DNA of 64,000 nt from Lyophyllum atratum (lineage: Eukaryota > Basidiomycota > Agaricomycetes > Agaricales > Lyophyllaceae), in contig JACGCN010000006.1 of the NCBI GenBank assembly GCA_014905825.1, positions 992,001 to 1,056,000 of the forward strand, read 5' to 3'. Shown here piece after piece: positions 35,015 to 46,401 of this stretch; positions within the stretch are counted from its first letter, which is position 1; the number at the start of each line of letters is the position of its first letter. The position numbers and the translations under genes are program-made. The notes under the pieces are model-generated. The model searched no databases and was not told the origin of the DNA. It saw only the letters and a program-made list of their open reading frames with translations.

Positions 35015-36780
35015 TCAAAGCTCCCCGGAGCACACACCCTCAAGCCACTCCACATCGCTCCTAACTGTCGTCAAGTTCTCGTAGCCGTCTTCAGTGATGT
35101 GTACTACATCCTCAATCCGCACCCCACCCACGGGCTCATACCGCTTGAGCACCTCGGGATCAACGAACGGCGACGAATGCGCTTGCGCGCGGGCCAGAAG
35201 GTGCGGCGAGAAGTAGATGCCGGGTTCGACGGTCACAACCATCCCCGATGCCAGTGGGAGCCGCAGCCTCAAGTACTCGTACAATTTCGGGTGGCCCCAT
35301 TCTCCGCCTCCTGCCTCTTTACCCTTCCCGATCGCCGCAACTTTCCCGGTGGCACGGTCGACGGGTTTGGACGCGGACGGGACGTCGTGCACGTCAAGCC
35401 CGAGCGAGTGGCCAAGGCCGTGAGGGAAGAACGCAGCGCTGATCCCTGACTCGAGGATCACCTCCTCGGGTCCAGCGCGGAAGATCCCAAGTGCCTGGAA
35501 CCCACGGATGAGGATGAGATGACTGAGAAGATGCACGGAGTCCCAGTGGACGCCTGGCTTCAGCATCCCGAAGGATGCGGTCTGCATCTCCAGAACCAGG
35601 GAATAAATATCGCGCGCCTGGGGCATGAACTTGCCGCCGTTCCCGACGGGCATGGTGCGTGTGATGTCGGAAGCATAGCACGCCCACTCGCAGCCAGCGT
35701 CGATGAGAAGGACCTGTGGTAAGATCTTCTTATCTACAGAATCCGAGGCGACGAAGGGCGCCTTGTTTTGGTCGCCTTGCGGAGCGACGGGGCCCCAGGC
35801 GAACTCGCGGTCGTTGCAGCAGTAATGCAGCGTGGAGGCGCGCGTGGAAGCGGCGACGATGGGAAGGTAGGCTTGGTGCACGGCGCTGTGTGTGGATGTT
35901 AGACCTGCGCCATATATAGAGGATGAGGAATGATCACCCTTCGCGCCTGCAGGAGGCAACGAATACAGCCTCGGCCTCAGCTTCCTTCTCGATGAGCCAT
36001 TCGCTGGGGAGAAGGGGGCGGTCGGCGGTCGCGGGGCGAAGACCACCTTTGACAGCTTGGCCAAGCACACGCATGACGACTTCGTGTGCGCGTGAGCTGA
36101 TCGCATTTGCGTGGCGGATGGCCTCGATCTCATGGATATCCTTGGTGAGGCGCGCATTATGTAGGGCTGACAAGAGATATAGATCGGTCACAGCGGCAAA
36201 TTCATGCGTCATGATAGGGGCGATATAGTCATCGGGAATGTCGGGGAAGAGAGGCGAGGCACGTGGAAGAGTGTGGACGAGTGCGCCAGGGAGTGCGGCG
36301 AGGATGGTGTTGATACTATCCGGGAGGGCAGGCGGGTGGTCGACGCGGGTAACGTCGTGGGATTGGGCGGCGGCGGTGAGAGAGGGTGGAGGTACGGACC
36401 ACATGATGTCGGCTTCATTTGCCTCGGGGATGAAGAGGTCGACGGAGGGTTGCTGGTCGAGGGAGGTGCCGGGCTGGTAGGCGGCGAGGACGAAGGAGGA
36501 GGGCACGGTGCATCCGGTCAAGTAGTAGAAGTTGGATTCTTGGCGGAACACGAGCTCGCGGTCGGTGTCATTGCGGAAGCCGGTGACTTCGCCGGCGAGC
36601 AGGAGCACTTGGGGCTGTAGAGAGTCAGGGTGGCTTTGTCAGATTACGGATCTTACCTTTGTTTGCTCTGCAGGGGGAAGTAGGGCAACGAGGTGCTCAA
36701 AGGTCTTGCGGACGTGGCTGGACGCTGTTCGTCGTCAGTGACAGTGCCGAGAACAACAGTGAAATCATACCTGGATACAT
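35015..36780 (-). CDS. Xaa-Pro aminopeptidase (aminopeptidase P / PEPP family)
   Basis: Three or four exons. The N-terminal AMP_N domain reads SSHVRKTFEHLVALLPPAEQ, LLLAGEVTGFRNDTDRELVF and RQESNFYYLTGCTVPSSFVL. The pita-bread metallopeptidase domain has the two-metal ligands in LLIDAGCEWACYASDITRTM (two Asp), HGLGHSLGLDVHD (His), VVTVEPGIYF (Glu) and GGVRIEDVVHI (Glu), ending EWLEGVCSGEL. All five ligands are present, so the enzyme should be active with Mn or Co. The family releases N-terminal residues before proline in cytosolic peptide turnover; some fungal members are mitochondrial (Icp55), but no presequence is evident here. The start is uncertain: ATG at 36780 works, but an equally good splice continues upstream in frame (ELIRDPTDNLLPVPHN), so a 5' exon beyond about 36850 is possible. 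It is divergent from the BTB gene. Confidence 0.88.
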
Positions 36781-37017
36781 TGTGGGGAACGGGGAGCAAG
36801 TTATCAGTCGGGTCTCGGATCAATTCCCGATATTGACATAGGACATTCGTTAATGATCTTGCGTACTCTATACTATCTTACAATCGCAGTATGTATGTAG
36901 CTCAGATGCAAGTCGAGTGATTGCTTGCACGACGCCCATGATCAGAGTACAAGAACGAGCGATGTCGGCAAATGTAGTGATGATGCTACTTGTTTGGGCT
37001 GCAGTGCTTCTTGGCTC

Positions 37018-38968
37018 ATGACTACTAACCCGTCGCACATCCTGATCGCCCGCAACTCAAGGGGTCCCAACAATCCCTCAGCCTCCCTCAGTTCTCCCAC
37101 AGAAACTCATGCCGCAGCCTCCGGTATATTCCGCTCCTCTGGATCACCACCCTGGCTGCTTCAGGAGTGCGAGACAGATGACATCGTCTCCGAGCTGAGC
37201 ATCGACGACGATGGCGACGAGGCCATTGAGATCGACGAGACCTTCACGAAGCATAGTCGATTCCCTGGTACGGTGAAGATCGTAGTCGAGAGCACCACAT
37301 TCTGGTCAGCGTCGCAATGTATATACATCATAAGGTGCACGAGAATAATCATCTCTCTCCCTTTTCACGCGACAGGGCGCACAAGGAGGTCCTAATCTTC
37401 GCATCCCCCTTCTTCGAAGCAGCTCTCAGTGGAAACTGGTCAGAGACCGGCCGCCCGCCCTCGATGTCGAGCGTTATCACCATATCACAGCCCCCTTCCA
37501 TACCTGGCGACAGGACGAGAACAGACGTGCCGACCGAGATGACCTTTGCGCCCATGGACCCCGACGTTGATCCAGCTGAGCTTCATATGATCGCAGAGAA
37601 TGATATAACGAGGGTTGACACGGCCAGTGAAAGTGAGGATGGAGATACACACAGCACATCCGAGTCAGCGGCAGAGACAGATTCGCTTGCACCTCCACCT
37701 GACGAAGTTGCACGCGCTCGGGATAAAAGTCTCGCAAAATTGCAGGGATCTGACAACAGAGGCGAAGGGGGCAGTTGGCAGGGGAGACCCTCTGTAGAGA
37801 GGTCTCATGATAAAAGGTCTCTGAGGCGGAGAATGGTGCATGGCCCAGATGCCGTTATTGTCCTCAAGGAAGAACGCGTATGTTGCGCTTGCTACACTAC
37901 TCTTTCTGTTTCTTATAGTCGTGATAGGCTAGTACGTTCCACGATTTCCTCAGATTCGTATACCCCCAGTATGCCTCCGATAGCCCAAATTTACCTATCC
38001 TCGCTGATCATTGGTACAGTCTTGAATGCACGATTACCTGGAACAACGTCGAGAGCCTCATGAACATCTCGCATAAGCTGTGTGTGCCCCGGCTGCAACG
38101 CGAATGCCTCACCTTCCTGTTGACGCATGCTGCGGGCAAGCCAATCAAAGCCATGCGCATAGCCGAGCTCTTCGAGGAGGAGGAGCTCTACCGCGAGTCG
38201 AGCCGGTTCGTCCTGGATAACCCAGGAGGGTGGCTAGAGCAGGAACTAGCCACGCTTTCCCAAGAGACCCTGTTGAAGCTCGAGAAACGGTACGAGTGTT
38301 GTTCAGTTTTTACTTCAACGACCAAACTCTGACGCTCTTCACCATGTAGCCGTACTTGGTTCCTCGAGCGTGTCCTAAAACTCGGTCTGACAATGGTTGC
38401 GAAGGAGTATCAGTGTGTGAGTACATTCCACCCACATATTTAATAGTGCTTATGAAGAACAACTTTATGCACCAGTGCGCGACATGTCCAGACCCCCTTA
38501 TATGTGCTCGACTTCTCGAGGAGAAATGGAAGCAAGCATACATGGCCGTTTTCCGTTTCGGTGAGTCAAGCCCCGCGATCATCTAGCGTCTTCTTATTCC
38601 GAATGGTAGGCCCTCCCCAACCATCCATGGTTTTCCGATACCTCCGCATGCTGGAGGGCGTTAGTCCCCCCTTGTCACTGACCCAGACCGCCTGCCAGGC
38701 TAGCGCAAAGGCATTCACCGCAACACGTACGTCTCATAACTTCGCCCTTAGATGTGATAGGAATATTGATGTTTGACTATCTCTAGTGTTTGATCGAATG
38801 TTCTCGCTGGGTGTTCGCGGTAGCGGCACGGACACCGCTCCGCTGGGTGGTCGGGTTACTGCCGCTGCCGTCGCAGGGGCAGCAACCGGTCCCCGACGCC
38901 ATTTCCTGTTCTGCGCCCTGAAACCCGACGTTGCACCCAAGGCGCGCCGCTCGCGCGAGCTTTTGTAG
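37018..38968 (+). CDS. BTB/POZ domain protein with internal low-complexity insertion
   Basis: Seven or so exons. After a Ser/Thr-rich leader come SRFPGTVKIVVESTTFW and AHKEVLIFASPFFEAALSGN, the first half of a BTB fold. A roughly 115-residue acidic, Ser-rich segment follows (about 37450-37840), then AVIVLKEERASTFHDFLRFV and YPQYASDSPN, the second half. The BACK-like helices come next: VESLMNISHKLCVPRLQREC, RIAELFEEEELYRESSRFVL, LSQETLLKLEKR and LGLTMVAKEYQ, with C-terminal FDRMFSLGVRGSG. BTB proteins commonly act as cullin-3 adaptors or transcription cofactors; this one has no kelch, zinc finger or other output domain, so its role is unknown. The stop is TAG at 38966-38968. The start at 37018 (MTTNPSHILIAR) was chosen as the ATG opening the longest frame. 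Confidence 0.78.
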
Positions 38969-39415
38969 AGGGGAGATTATCATGAGATGAAGATCTATGT
39001 ATGGCTGCTGCGCGCGCTGATGTCGATAATGTATGTTAATTGTATATACCTACAAAACTTTTGTTTCAACTTGCAGAAATCAGTCTTATATTTCCTTCTG
39101 GTTCTAATTGATGGCAGGGGGTGGTCATACTTAGAGATACATCCAATCCGGGGTTATGTGGAGAGACGGGTATAATGACAGTAAACATAAGATGAGGAAA
39201 GAAGAAAACGAAGGGAAGTGGGGATGGACGCCACCAAAAAAAAAGTAGATGCGTATGTGCTCGAATGTAAAGACCACTCCAGCAGATCAGATGGAGGGAG
39301 GTAAAAGAGAGGCGAGAAGACGGATAAAACCGTTCAATACATATGTGCTGAAAGCCTGCTATGCGTTCCTCGTGACCCTAAAAGAAAATTATAAGATAAT
39401 GGATAGTGATAGTGA
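38969..39415. other. intergenic between convergent genes
   Basis: A 447-bp gap between the BTB stop and the Rga1-like stop. It contains an A-rich run at about 39233-39245. No gene was recognised. Confidence 0.4.
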
Positions 39416-42400
39416 TCAGGTGTTGTATCCGGTCAGTTCGGGATGGCCGTGTTCGTTGAATATCGAAGGAGCGTGGTCCACAAGCCACTCGATGGAGAGT
39501 GCCTTGCCTGCCATGTCGTGGAATTCGGCTGACAGATCTCGGGATCGCATCAGGGTAGCTGGCGGTAGATTTTAATTAAAACCTAAGTTAAATCAAGAAG
39601 TGGCGACTTACGACCAAATACCACACCAAGATTTCGTGCATTCATTTTGTTGATCTCTGAGCGATCCCGGACACTTGATATGAAGTATTAGCGACGAGGA
39701 CTCAAACACAAAAATGCGCAACTCACCGATTCAGATGCAACATGAGCAGCCGCAGTGTGTAGTAGTGCTCATCTGGCAGCTTGTTGACGAGCTCCAGAAG
39801 TGAATTGTGCCGCGTAGCCTGATCTTTCAGATGCACGGCCGCCATAAATTCTTCGTGAAGATCGTAAGTCAGCAGAGGCACCGGCAGAGCACGGAAGTAG
39901 TTCTTCAACACAGATGTCACGCTGCAAATGTCATTGAAGCGATCCGAGTCCCGAAGATCGAAAGACGTGTAGTCCCCGCGCTCGAACAGTTGCGTGATGG
40001 CTTTTGACTGTCCTGTGCCGCCGGTTTTACGGTAGATGCCCTCATAGTCTAGCGCTGGAGGAGTATGAACGTTTGTTCTAGGAGATCTTCGAAGAACTCC
40101 ACTTACCAAGAGCTTCGACAGCCTGAATGCACTTTTCGACGATGACAGGCACCTGGCGGTCTTCGCCTTTTGAGTCTGCGTGCACTTGCTCCACAAGATT
40201 CCGACCAAACATCGACGGAGCTATATGGACAATTTAAGAATGACGAAGCAAGTGAATAGAAGCCCTGGACATACGCATTGGGAAAGGAGTAATTTCCGGT
40301 TGTCCGTTGCCATATTGTTGCTGTATGCATGATGTTTGCAGATGGGTGACACATCGCACATGAATGGAAGTGGAACAAGCTAACATAGCTCATGTTAGTC
40401 TCACAGAACAAAGCCACACAATGCGGAACCACACACCTGTGCAGCGCAATTGCGAACCCCACATCTTGTCCCCGCAATGGTCACACCGTGTAAATCGCAA
40501 GATGCTCAATTGCTGGAAGTTGTGTTCCAAAGCCTTCCTGTCGACAAGGGCTGGTGTCTGCGAAACCTCCTTGGCCTTGGAGCCCCATTTCATGAATTTC
40601 GGCTTTGAGGGCGTGTGTTCGTTTTCTTGTTTCTGCACCTTGAGGTGTCGCAGGTCCATCGTACTATCGTCGTGAACGGTCGATGACCCGCCGCTCGTGG
40701 AGGAGCTGAGGGAAGTCGGAAGAGGAAACGCCTGCTGCTGATATTGCACCTGTGCCCGATGCTGGTCGAAGGAACGCGCCCTGCTAGTGTCGTTATAACC
40801 GTTGGTTGACATCTCGGGAACAGCTTCCATGCGACGGGAGTAGGCAGCACTCAGCTGCGCCAGCTCCTCATTCCGAGCATTAAGAACGGTCGTTTCCTCC
40901 AGGAAAACGTCCCGTACGGCTTTGAGCTCTGCGATTTCCCTCTGTAAACTCTCCCGCTCCTTGGTGAGAGGAACGAGATCTCGTTTGTACTGGTGCTTGA
41001 TATTGTCAAGGCGCTTCGTCAGGGAGCGCCCAAGATTGCTCGGGGGTAATTCGGACGTGGCGCTAGTGGTGAGCACATACTGAGTACATTTGATACGGAA
41101 AGGAACGCCTGAAAATACCTTCTGGTCGCTTCCAACTCCTCAACCTCAGCCAAGGCCATGTCCCGCTCAACCTTAAGGTTTGAAAGATCCAGCTCGAGAC
41201 CGGACAAGTTTTCATGAAGCTCCTTCGAAAGCTGTTGTCGCAGCTGCTCTTTGCGATTGTCGCCCGATAGCGCCGTCAGCTTTGCAACTTGACCAGACAA
41301 GAGCACCCTCAGCCGAGTCACCTCAGCCTCGGCATCTCGGCGGGCCTTCAGCTCGCGGTCAAATTCTGTTTGCGCAACCGTAAGCCCTTCAATGTATTGC
41401 TTGCTCGTTCTCTGGAAGCCCGGTCAACTGAGGGTGACGGCAGCTTGATGAATGATGACTAACCTTCATGCCGTCGAATTTGCTCTTCAACTGTTGATGC
41501 TCTGCTCTTCGTGCCTCCATTGTCGACAAGATGGCCTCGACGAACGCCCGGTCCATCTTCAGCTGCTGTGCCCCACGTTCCCGTGCATCTGTAACCGCCT
41601 CCTGCAGCCGCACAGTCACCAGATCCGAGGTGTCCGGCCGTAGGATGGTTGGACTCGTAGACTCAGGTTCCGTCAATGTGAAGCGCGTTGAGACAGAAGT
41701 CGTTGATTGGTTCAGAGTATCGACGGAGTTATCGGACTCCACGATCGTGGAGTCCTTCAAGCCCACTGGAGGGCTCGGTAAGCGCGGAGTATGAGAGGAG
41801 TCGGAAGCATTTGAAGCGCTGGGGCGGCGGAAGACACCGTTAACCTTGGGGGCTTCGTAGGGGGCACAGGTACGTCTGCTGGTTGCAAGACCGGCTGCTC
41901 AGCTTTCTGCACCTCTGGAGTGACCGTCGTGTTATCGGCTTCAGGCTCCTCAGCTGTCGGCGGGAAAAACGTGTCTTGTAGCGTCGGAGTGACACTTTCA
42001 TCAAAGTTGACGGCGGTTGGTGGCGGCGTTAGGGCACCACCCGTCCCACCTTCCACAATCTTCGCCAGCCGGTCCAAAGATTTGCGTGAGGGAAACCCAC
42101 CCATTGAAGAGAATATCTCTGAGAAATCGGCTGAAGTCATCGAAAGACGGATCGGAGGAAGAGCCGGAGCGATGAAGGTAGAACGGGAAGTACGCTCCAC
42201 CGGAGATTCCTCTGAGCCACTACTATCCAGCAATAGCATAGATGAGTCTGGTTCAATGTCGCCAAAAGACTCCTCGGTCCAAGACAGATTCTTCTCATCC
42301 TTGGGTGGAGGTGCGGGGGGCAAAGACTCTGCCGCCTGCGACCGCTGATCGTTGCGTTCGCCCTCCGGGTCGGTGTCTTCGGTCTCGCTCTCGACACTAT

Positions 42401-44292
42401 GTGGAACGTCCGCACGATACGCAGGGGATACAGACCGCGACCGTGTTCGTGACTGGTTGAGACTGGTACCTGAAGTAGGCCGCGATCCAGGACGCTGACG
42501 ATCATCGAAAGATCGCTGTTTGCGAAGGGTCTCCAATTCTCTGGGCCCTGCAGAGAGACGCGCATCTCCTCCTTGGGGACCACCGGCGTTGGGATTGACA
42601 ACAGGTGATCCTGGCTTCGCTCGCGATTTCAGGGGTGGAACAGAGCCGACCTTGACGTTTGTGGAAGGCACCGTCACAACGATGGTCTGATCTTGGGAAT
42701 GGTCTGTTGACCGGGATGGTGATGATGGTTGTGATTGGTATAGGTCTTCTGAATAAGGGAGACCGGAAGAGGAGCGTTGACTCGAGTGGCTGCGGTGGGA
42801 GCTGCTATTGGATGTAGGGCGAGGGGAGGAAGGAGATCGGGGATGGAATTGTTCACGGAGTGGCGAAAGGGTGGCATTGGGGGAGTCCCGCCCACCGAGG
42901 AGCGTCGAAGGGTGATTGGATGATATGGGGCCCGGGAAGGAGAGGGAGCGAGGAGAAAGCGCAGGCTGTGATGCCTGAGTCCCGGACAACGAGTTCAAGT
43001 CTGATAAAGTCAGAACGGGGTTAATCGACCGCCGTTTGTCACGGCGAGATGTGGGTGCGGTCAAGCCCTCGGAGGCGGCAGGTGCAGTCATAGGCATGTC
43101 AGTTGGCTGCTGAGCTGGGTCACCTTTGATCCCGAACAAGACGTTCAGTGGACGAACACCATCGTCGTAACTGCGTCGTCGCTCGTCGTGGATCGCATCC
43201 GAGGAGGTGTTAGGGATGGGCAACGTGCTCTGCTTCATTGGGTTTTGCCTTTCCGGCTCGGAGCTGATATATTTCGTCGGATACGGCGGGGGTTGATGAT
43301 CTGGCTCCAAAGGGGGGGCTACTTTGACAGAGAATGATTGCGAGGCCGAATATGGTGAAAGCGGGGGTCGCGTAGGGGTAGACGGATGGACCTGCGGGCT
43401 GGACGCAAATGCATCACTCACATAGGGTCCCATAGGCTTGGAAGGTGAACGGAGAGGCACGGTCGTTTCGGGGCCTCGGGAACTCGATGGGCGCGAGCTA
43501 GTGGAGGATTGGAGGCCGTAAGAGTTTGAGCTGCTCAAATAAGGATCCTGGGGTGCGGAAGATGTCTATAGGAGAATAAGATTTAGGAGTCGGAGAATGA
43601 AGAAATAGCGACGTACGCCATTCTCAGCATGAAACTTTCTAGCCTCACGTTCGCGGGACTTTGTCGAACCGCTGCCTCCAGCCTTTTTCTCCCTCTCCCT
43701 CTCTGCCTTCTTTTGAACGTGATTCCTGATCCTAGCCATCCTCTCGTTATGGCAATTCATACAGTAAATGCCCTGACTGGTCTTGGCGAAGACGAGATCA
43801 TCGATACGACACGCGCAAACCTTGCATTTAAAACAGTGGGCGTGATATGAGTCGTCTCCGGTCATGATAGCTTCGTCTAGGATGGGTAGGTGGCAAACAT
43901 TGCAGCTATATGTGCAATTGGTACATATGGGGGAGCCGTCAGAGAGAAGGAGAAGACTGGTATCTGCAGTAACTTGATCCCCGCATTTGGCGCATTTGAA
44001 GCAGTCGACGTGGAAGAAAGATTGGCTGAAATCATAAATCGATCAGCAAGACGCGACTGTAAAGGATCTGCGGCGTATGCAAGAAGCATGCGCTCATGGA
44101 AGAGTGGACGTACCCGAATGCGACAACCAGACCTCCCTGTTCACTGACGGCCGGCTTTCTGCACCCCGGACACAAGCGATCCTCCATTACGGCCCCATCA
44201 GCCACGGAGTCGCGATTTCCTTGTTGCAAGTCGAAATGAGAGTGTCCAGAGTGGGAAAGGTCGCGTTGCGAGGGGTTCATAGTGGCCAACAT
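39416..44292 (-). CDS. Rho GTPase-activating protein with LIM, coiled-coil, C1 and RhoGAP domains (Rga1-like)
   Basis: A large multi-exon gene. Two LIM zinc fingers lie at the N-terminus: CPGCRKPAVSEQ with HVDCFKCAKCGD and CTNCTYSCNVCHLPILDE, then YHAHCFKCKVCACRIDD and YCMNCHNER. About 600 Ser/Pro-rich disordered residues follow, then two coiled coils (near 41.1-41.7 and 40.8-41.0 kb). A C1 zinc finger follows: HNFQQLSILRFTRCDHCGDK and CTACSTSIHVRCVTHLQTSC. The RhoGAP domain carries the arginine finger in YEGIYRKTGGTGQ, then SVLKNYFRALPVPLLTYDLH, LLELVNKLPDEHYYTLRLLM and MNARNLGVVFG, ending LTGYNT. It likely turns off Cdc42 or Rho1 at growth sites, as yeast Rga1 does. Near 41845-41855 the frame changes within a run of five Cs (coding strand): either a 1-nt indel or a very short intron. 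The ATG at 44292 or 44280 may be used. Confidence 0.9.
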
Positions 44293-45235
44293 TGGAACGC
44301 GTGGGGCGGACTACAAGCAACGAGCAGGACGACCCGCCCAGTTTGGAGGCGATGTAGATGGAAATGTGTGGCGACTCTCTGAGTGCCTGTGAAGAGGAAA
44401 GACAAGAAATGAAGGAGAGAACGGTCGATGGCGATGGACGACGACGGACGACGATGGACAACAACGTGTCGGCATGAAATTAGCGGTAAGCGTCACGCAG
44501 TCACACTACACTGATCGATTCCATGGTGGCGGTGTTGCTTTTTGTTGCCCCTTTACGAACCGCGCTCAGTTTCATTGCAACTATATCTTGCCCCGCCCCT
44601 CCCCATCGACTATCACAAAGAATTTCAGTTCTGTGCTTCAAACCCTAGTGACATCGTGAGCCGGCGCCCATGACAACGGTGGCAAGCCCACTGTATTCAC
44701 AAGGCTGACGCCACTTGGGCACTGTGACATCAAACGTAGCAATGGCATATGTACCCCATGTCAAACCTCGCACCCAATAAGTAGATATATGACGAGAGTG
44801 CGATCCAATCATGCAGATTGAGTTCCATTGACGTCCCAGCGCGAGCAGTTGCCAAAATGCCAGGCTCTCCACGCTCGTTCTCCCGCGCCTCTCGGCAAAG
44901 TCGTTCACGAGACCCATGATGGTCCGTGCGCCCCGAACGCCTATATAAGCAAGCCGCAAACACCCCGGATCCCCATCTCTTGTGCTCGGGCATGTACTGT
45001 CGTCAGTGAGGTTTTTACCGAGACACAGTTTTTTGCTGATTGCAAATTATACATCCGAACCCATCTGTTAGCTTCGGCTTTCAGTAATTTTTGGAACCCT
45101 TACAGTGCTTTGCTCTGTTTCTTAGATAGTACCACGGTTCGGTAGTTTGCATGATAATAGCAATTTTGTCTCTTCTGCCTCTCCAAAATGAGTGAACTAA
45201 GATTTTCTGCTTTTGCAACTTGATCACCTACTTCC
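44293..45235. other. divergent promoter region, Rga1-like and KTI12
   Basis: 943 bp between divergent start codons. A TATATAAG string at about 44942-44949 on the plus strand looks like a TATA box, about 290 bp before the KTI12 ATG; this would imply a long leader and is only suggestive. No gene was recognised. Confidence 0.4.
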
Positions 45236-46355
45236 ATGGCCCTTGTCACGATATCTGGCTTTCCGTCTTCTGGGAAGACGAAGAGAGCAGAACAGATCCG
45301 CACATCTCTTGAAAAGTACCTCGCACATGAAAACTACCAAGGCCCGATATCCAAAGTTGCAGTGCTTTCAGATGACGTCCTAAACCTCAATCGCAGTTCC
45401 TATGATGGTGAGCACAACCTCGAGCGTCGATCCAATGGACTTTTTTGACCCGCTCACCGGTGATAGAGAGCCGCTCCGAGAAACCAGCCCGTGGGGCGCT
45501 ATTCACAGCAATGCAGCGACAGATGGCCGTGGACACCATCCTGATCGTCGACGCATTGAACTATATCAAAGGATTCCGTTATCAGATGTATTGCGCCGCT
45601 CGGGAGATGAAGCTGCGGGTCTGCACCGTGCGTCCCTAGCCTATGTGTCTCTGATGGTGCCTAACCCGTAGGCCGCAGATCTACGTTGTAGCTATGCAAG
45701 AGCAATGTAGGGAGTGGAACGCAACGCGTCAGGATGGGCTCACCTACGCGCCGGAAACGTCTGTTCTTCTTCTCTTTCTATTGCGCCTCGCGATTGACGG
45801 TTGGAAAGGCTGGAGAATCTTCTATTTAGATACGAGGAACCGTCATCCATGGTCCGATGGGATTCGCCTCTATTCACTGTGCTCTGGGACGAGGACGCTC
45901 CTCCGATGCCGCAAATCTGGGATGCAATTACCAAGGGTAACATCAAACCCCCAAACTCTGGGACTCTTTCAGTGCGTCTTTACCCATTTGTCTTGGTGGA
46001 TTCGATTGATCGACGATTATCCTTTACCCAGGTCGTAAAAGCGCCCACGGACGCTCTACAGGCACTTGAGCAGACCACCGCTGCCCTCGTATCCGCCATT
46101 CTCGCCGAACAGACTGGGCTCGGCGGCCAGCTAAACCTATCAATCTCCACACCGTCATCGACGCTAAAACCATCTATTGTCCTCCCACCGCGTAATATTA
46201 CACTATCCGAACTACAGAGACTCAAGCGGCAGTTCGTCACCGTCCATAAGAAGGCAATCACCCTAGGGACCACGGAAAAGGGCGCTGTTGATTGGGGAGA
46301 GGAGAGTATCGCAAGCAAATTTGTAACATATCTAGAGGAACACATAAAGTCTTGA
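45236..46355 (+). CDS. KTI12: KTI12, Elongator-associated P-loop protein
   Basis: Five or so exons. The P-loop is in MALVTISGFPSSGKTKRAEQ, followed by LSDDVLNLNRSSYD and, across an intron, SEKPARGALFTAMQRQM, then DTILIVDALNYIKGFRYQMY with the Walker B-like Asp, CAAREMKLRVCT, then YVVAMQEQCREWNATR. The later part reads LFRYEEPSSMVRWDSPLFTV and the C-terminal tRNA-binding-type helix NITLSELQRLKRQFVTVHKK, ending YLEEHIKS. KTI12 is related to the seryl-tRNA kinase PSTK and assists the Elongator complex in modifying wobble uridines of tRNA. All the landmarks expected for the family are present. The ATG at 45236 precedes the canonical start; an earlier ATG at 45188 is out of frame. The stop lies 46 bp from the stop of the convergent BTA1 gene. 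Confidence 0.92.
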
Positions 46356-46401
46356 TCTCGACTCTTGACTCCTGACACCCTGGCAGCGAGCGGTATCGTC
46401 G

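Noticed and set aside
36204..36620. 138-codon Gly-rich plus-strand frame
   Set aside because: Antisense to the conserved AMP_N domain of the Xaa-Pro aminopeptidase; GC-driven shadow frame.
44942..44949. TATATAAG as a firm KTI12 core promoter
   Set aside because: It is about 290 bp from the ATG and fungal promoters often lack TATA boxes; kept only as a weak note in the intergenic entry.
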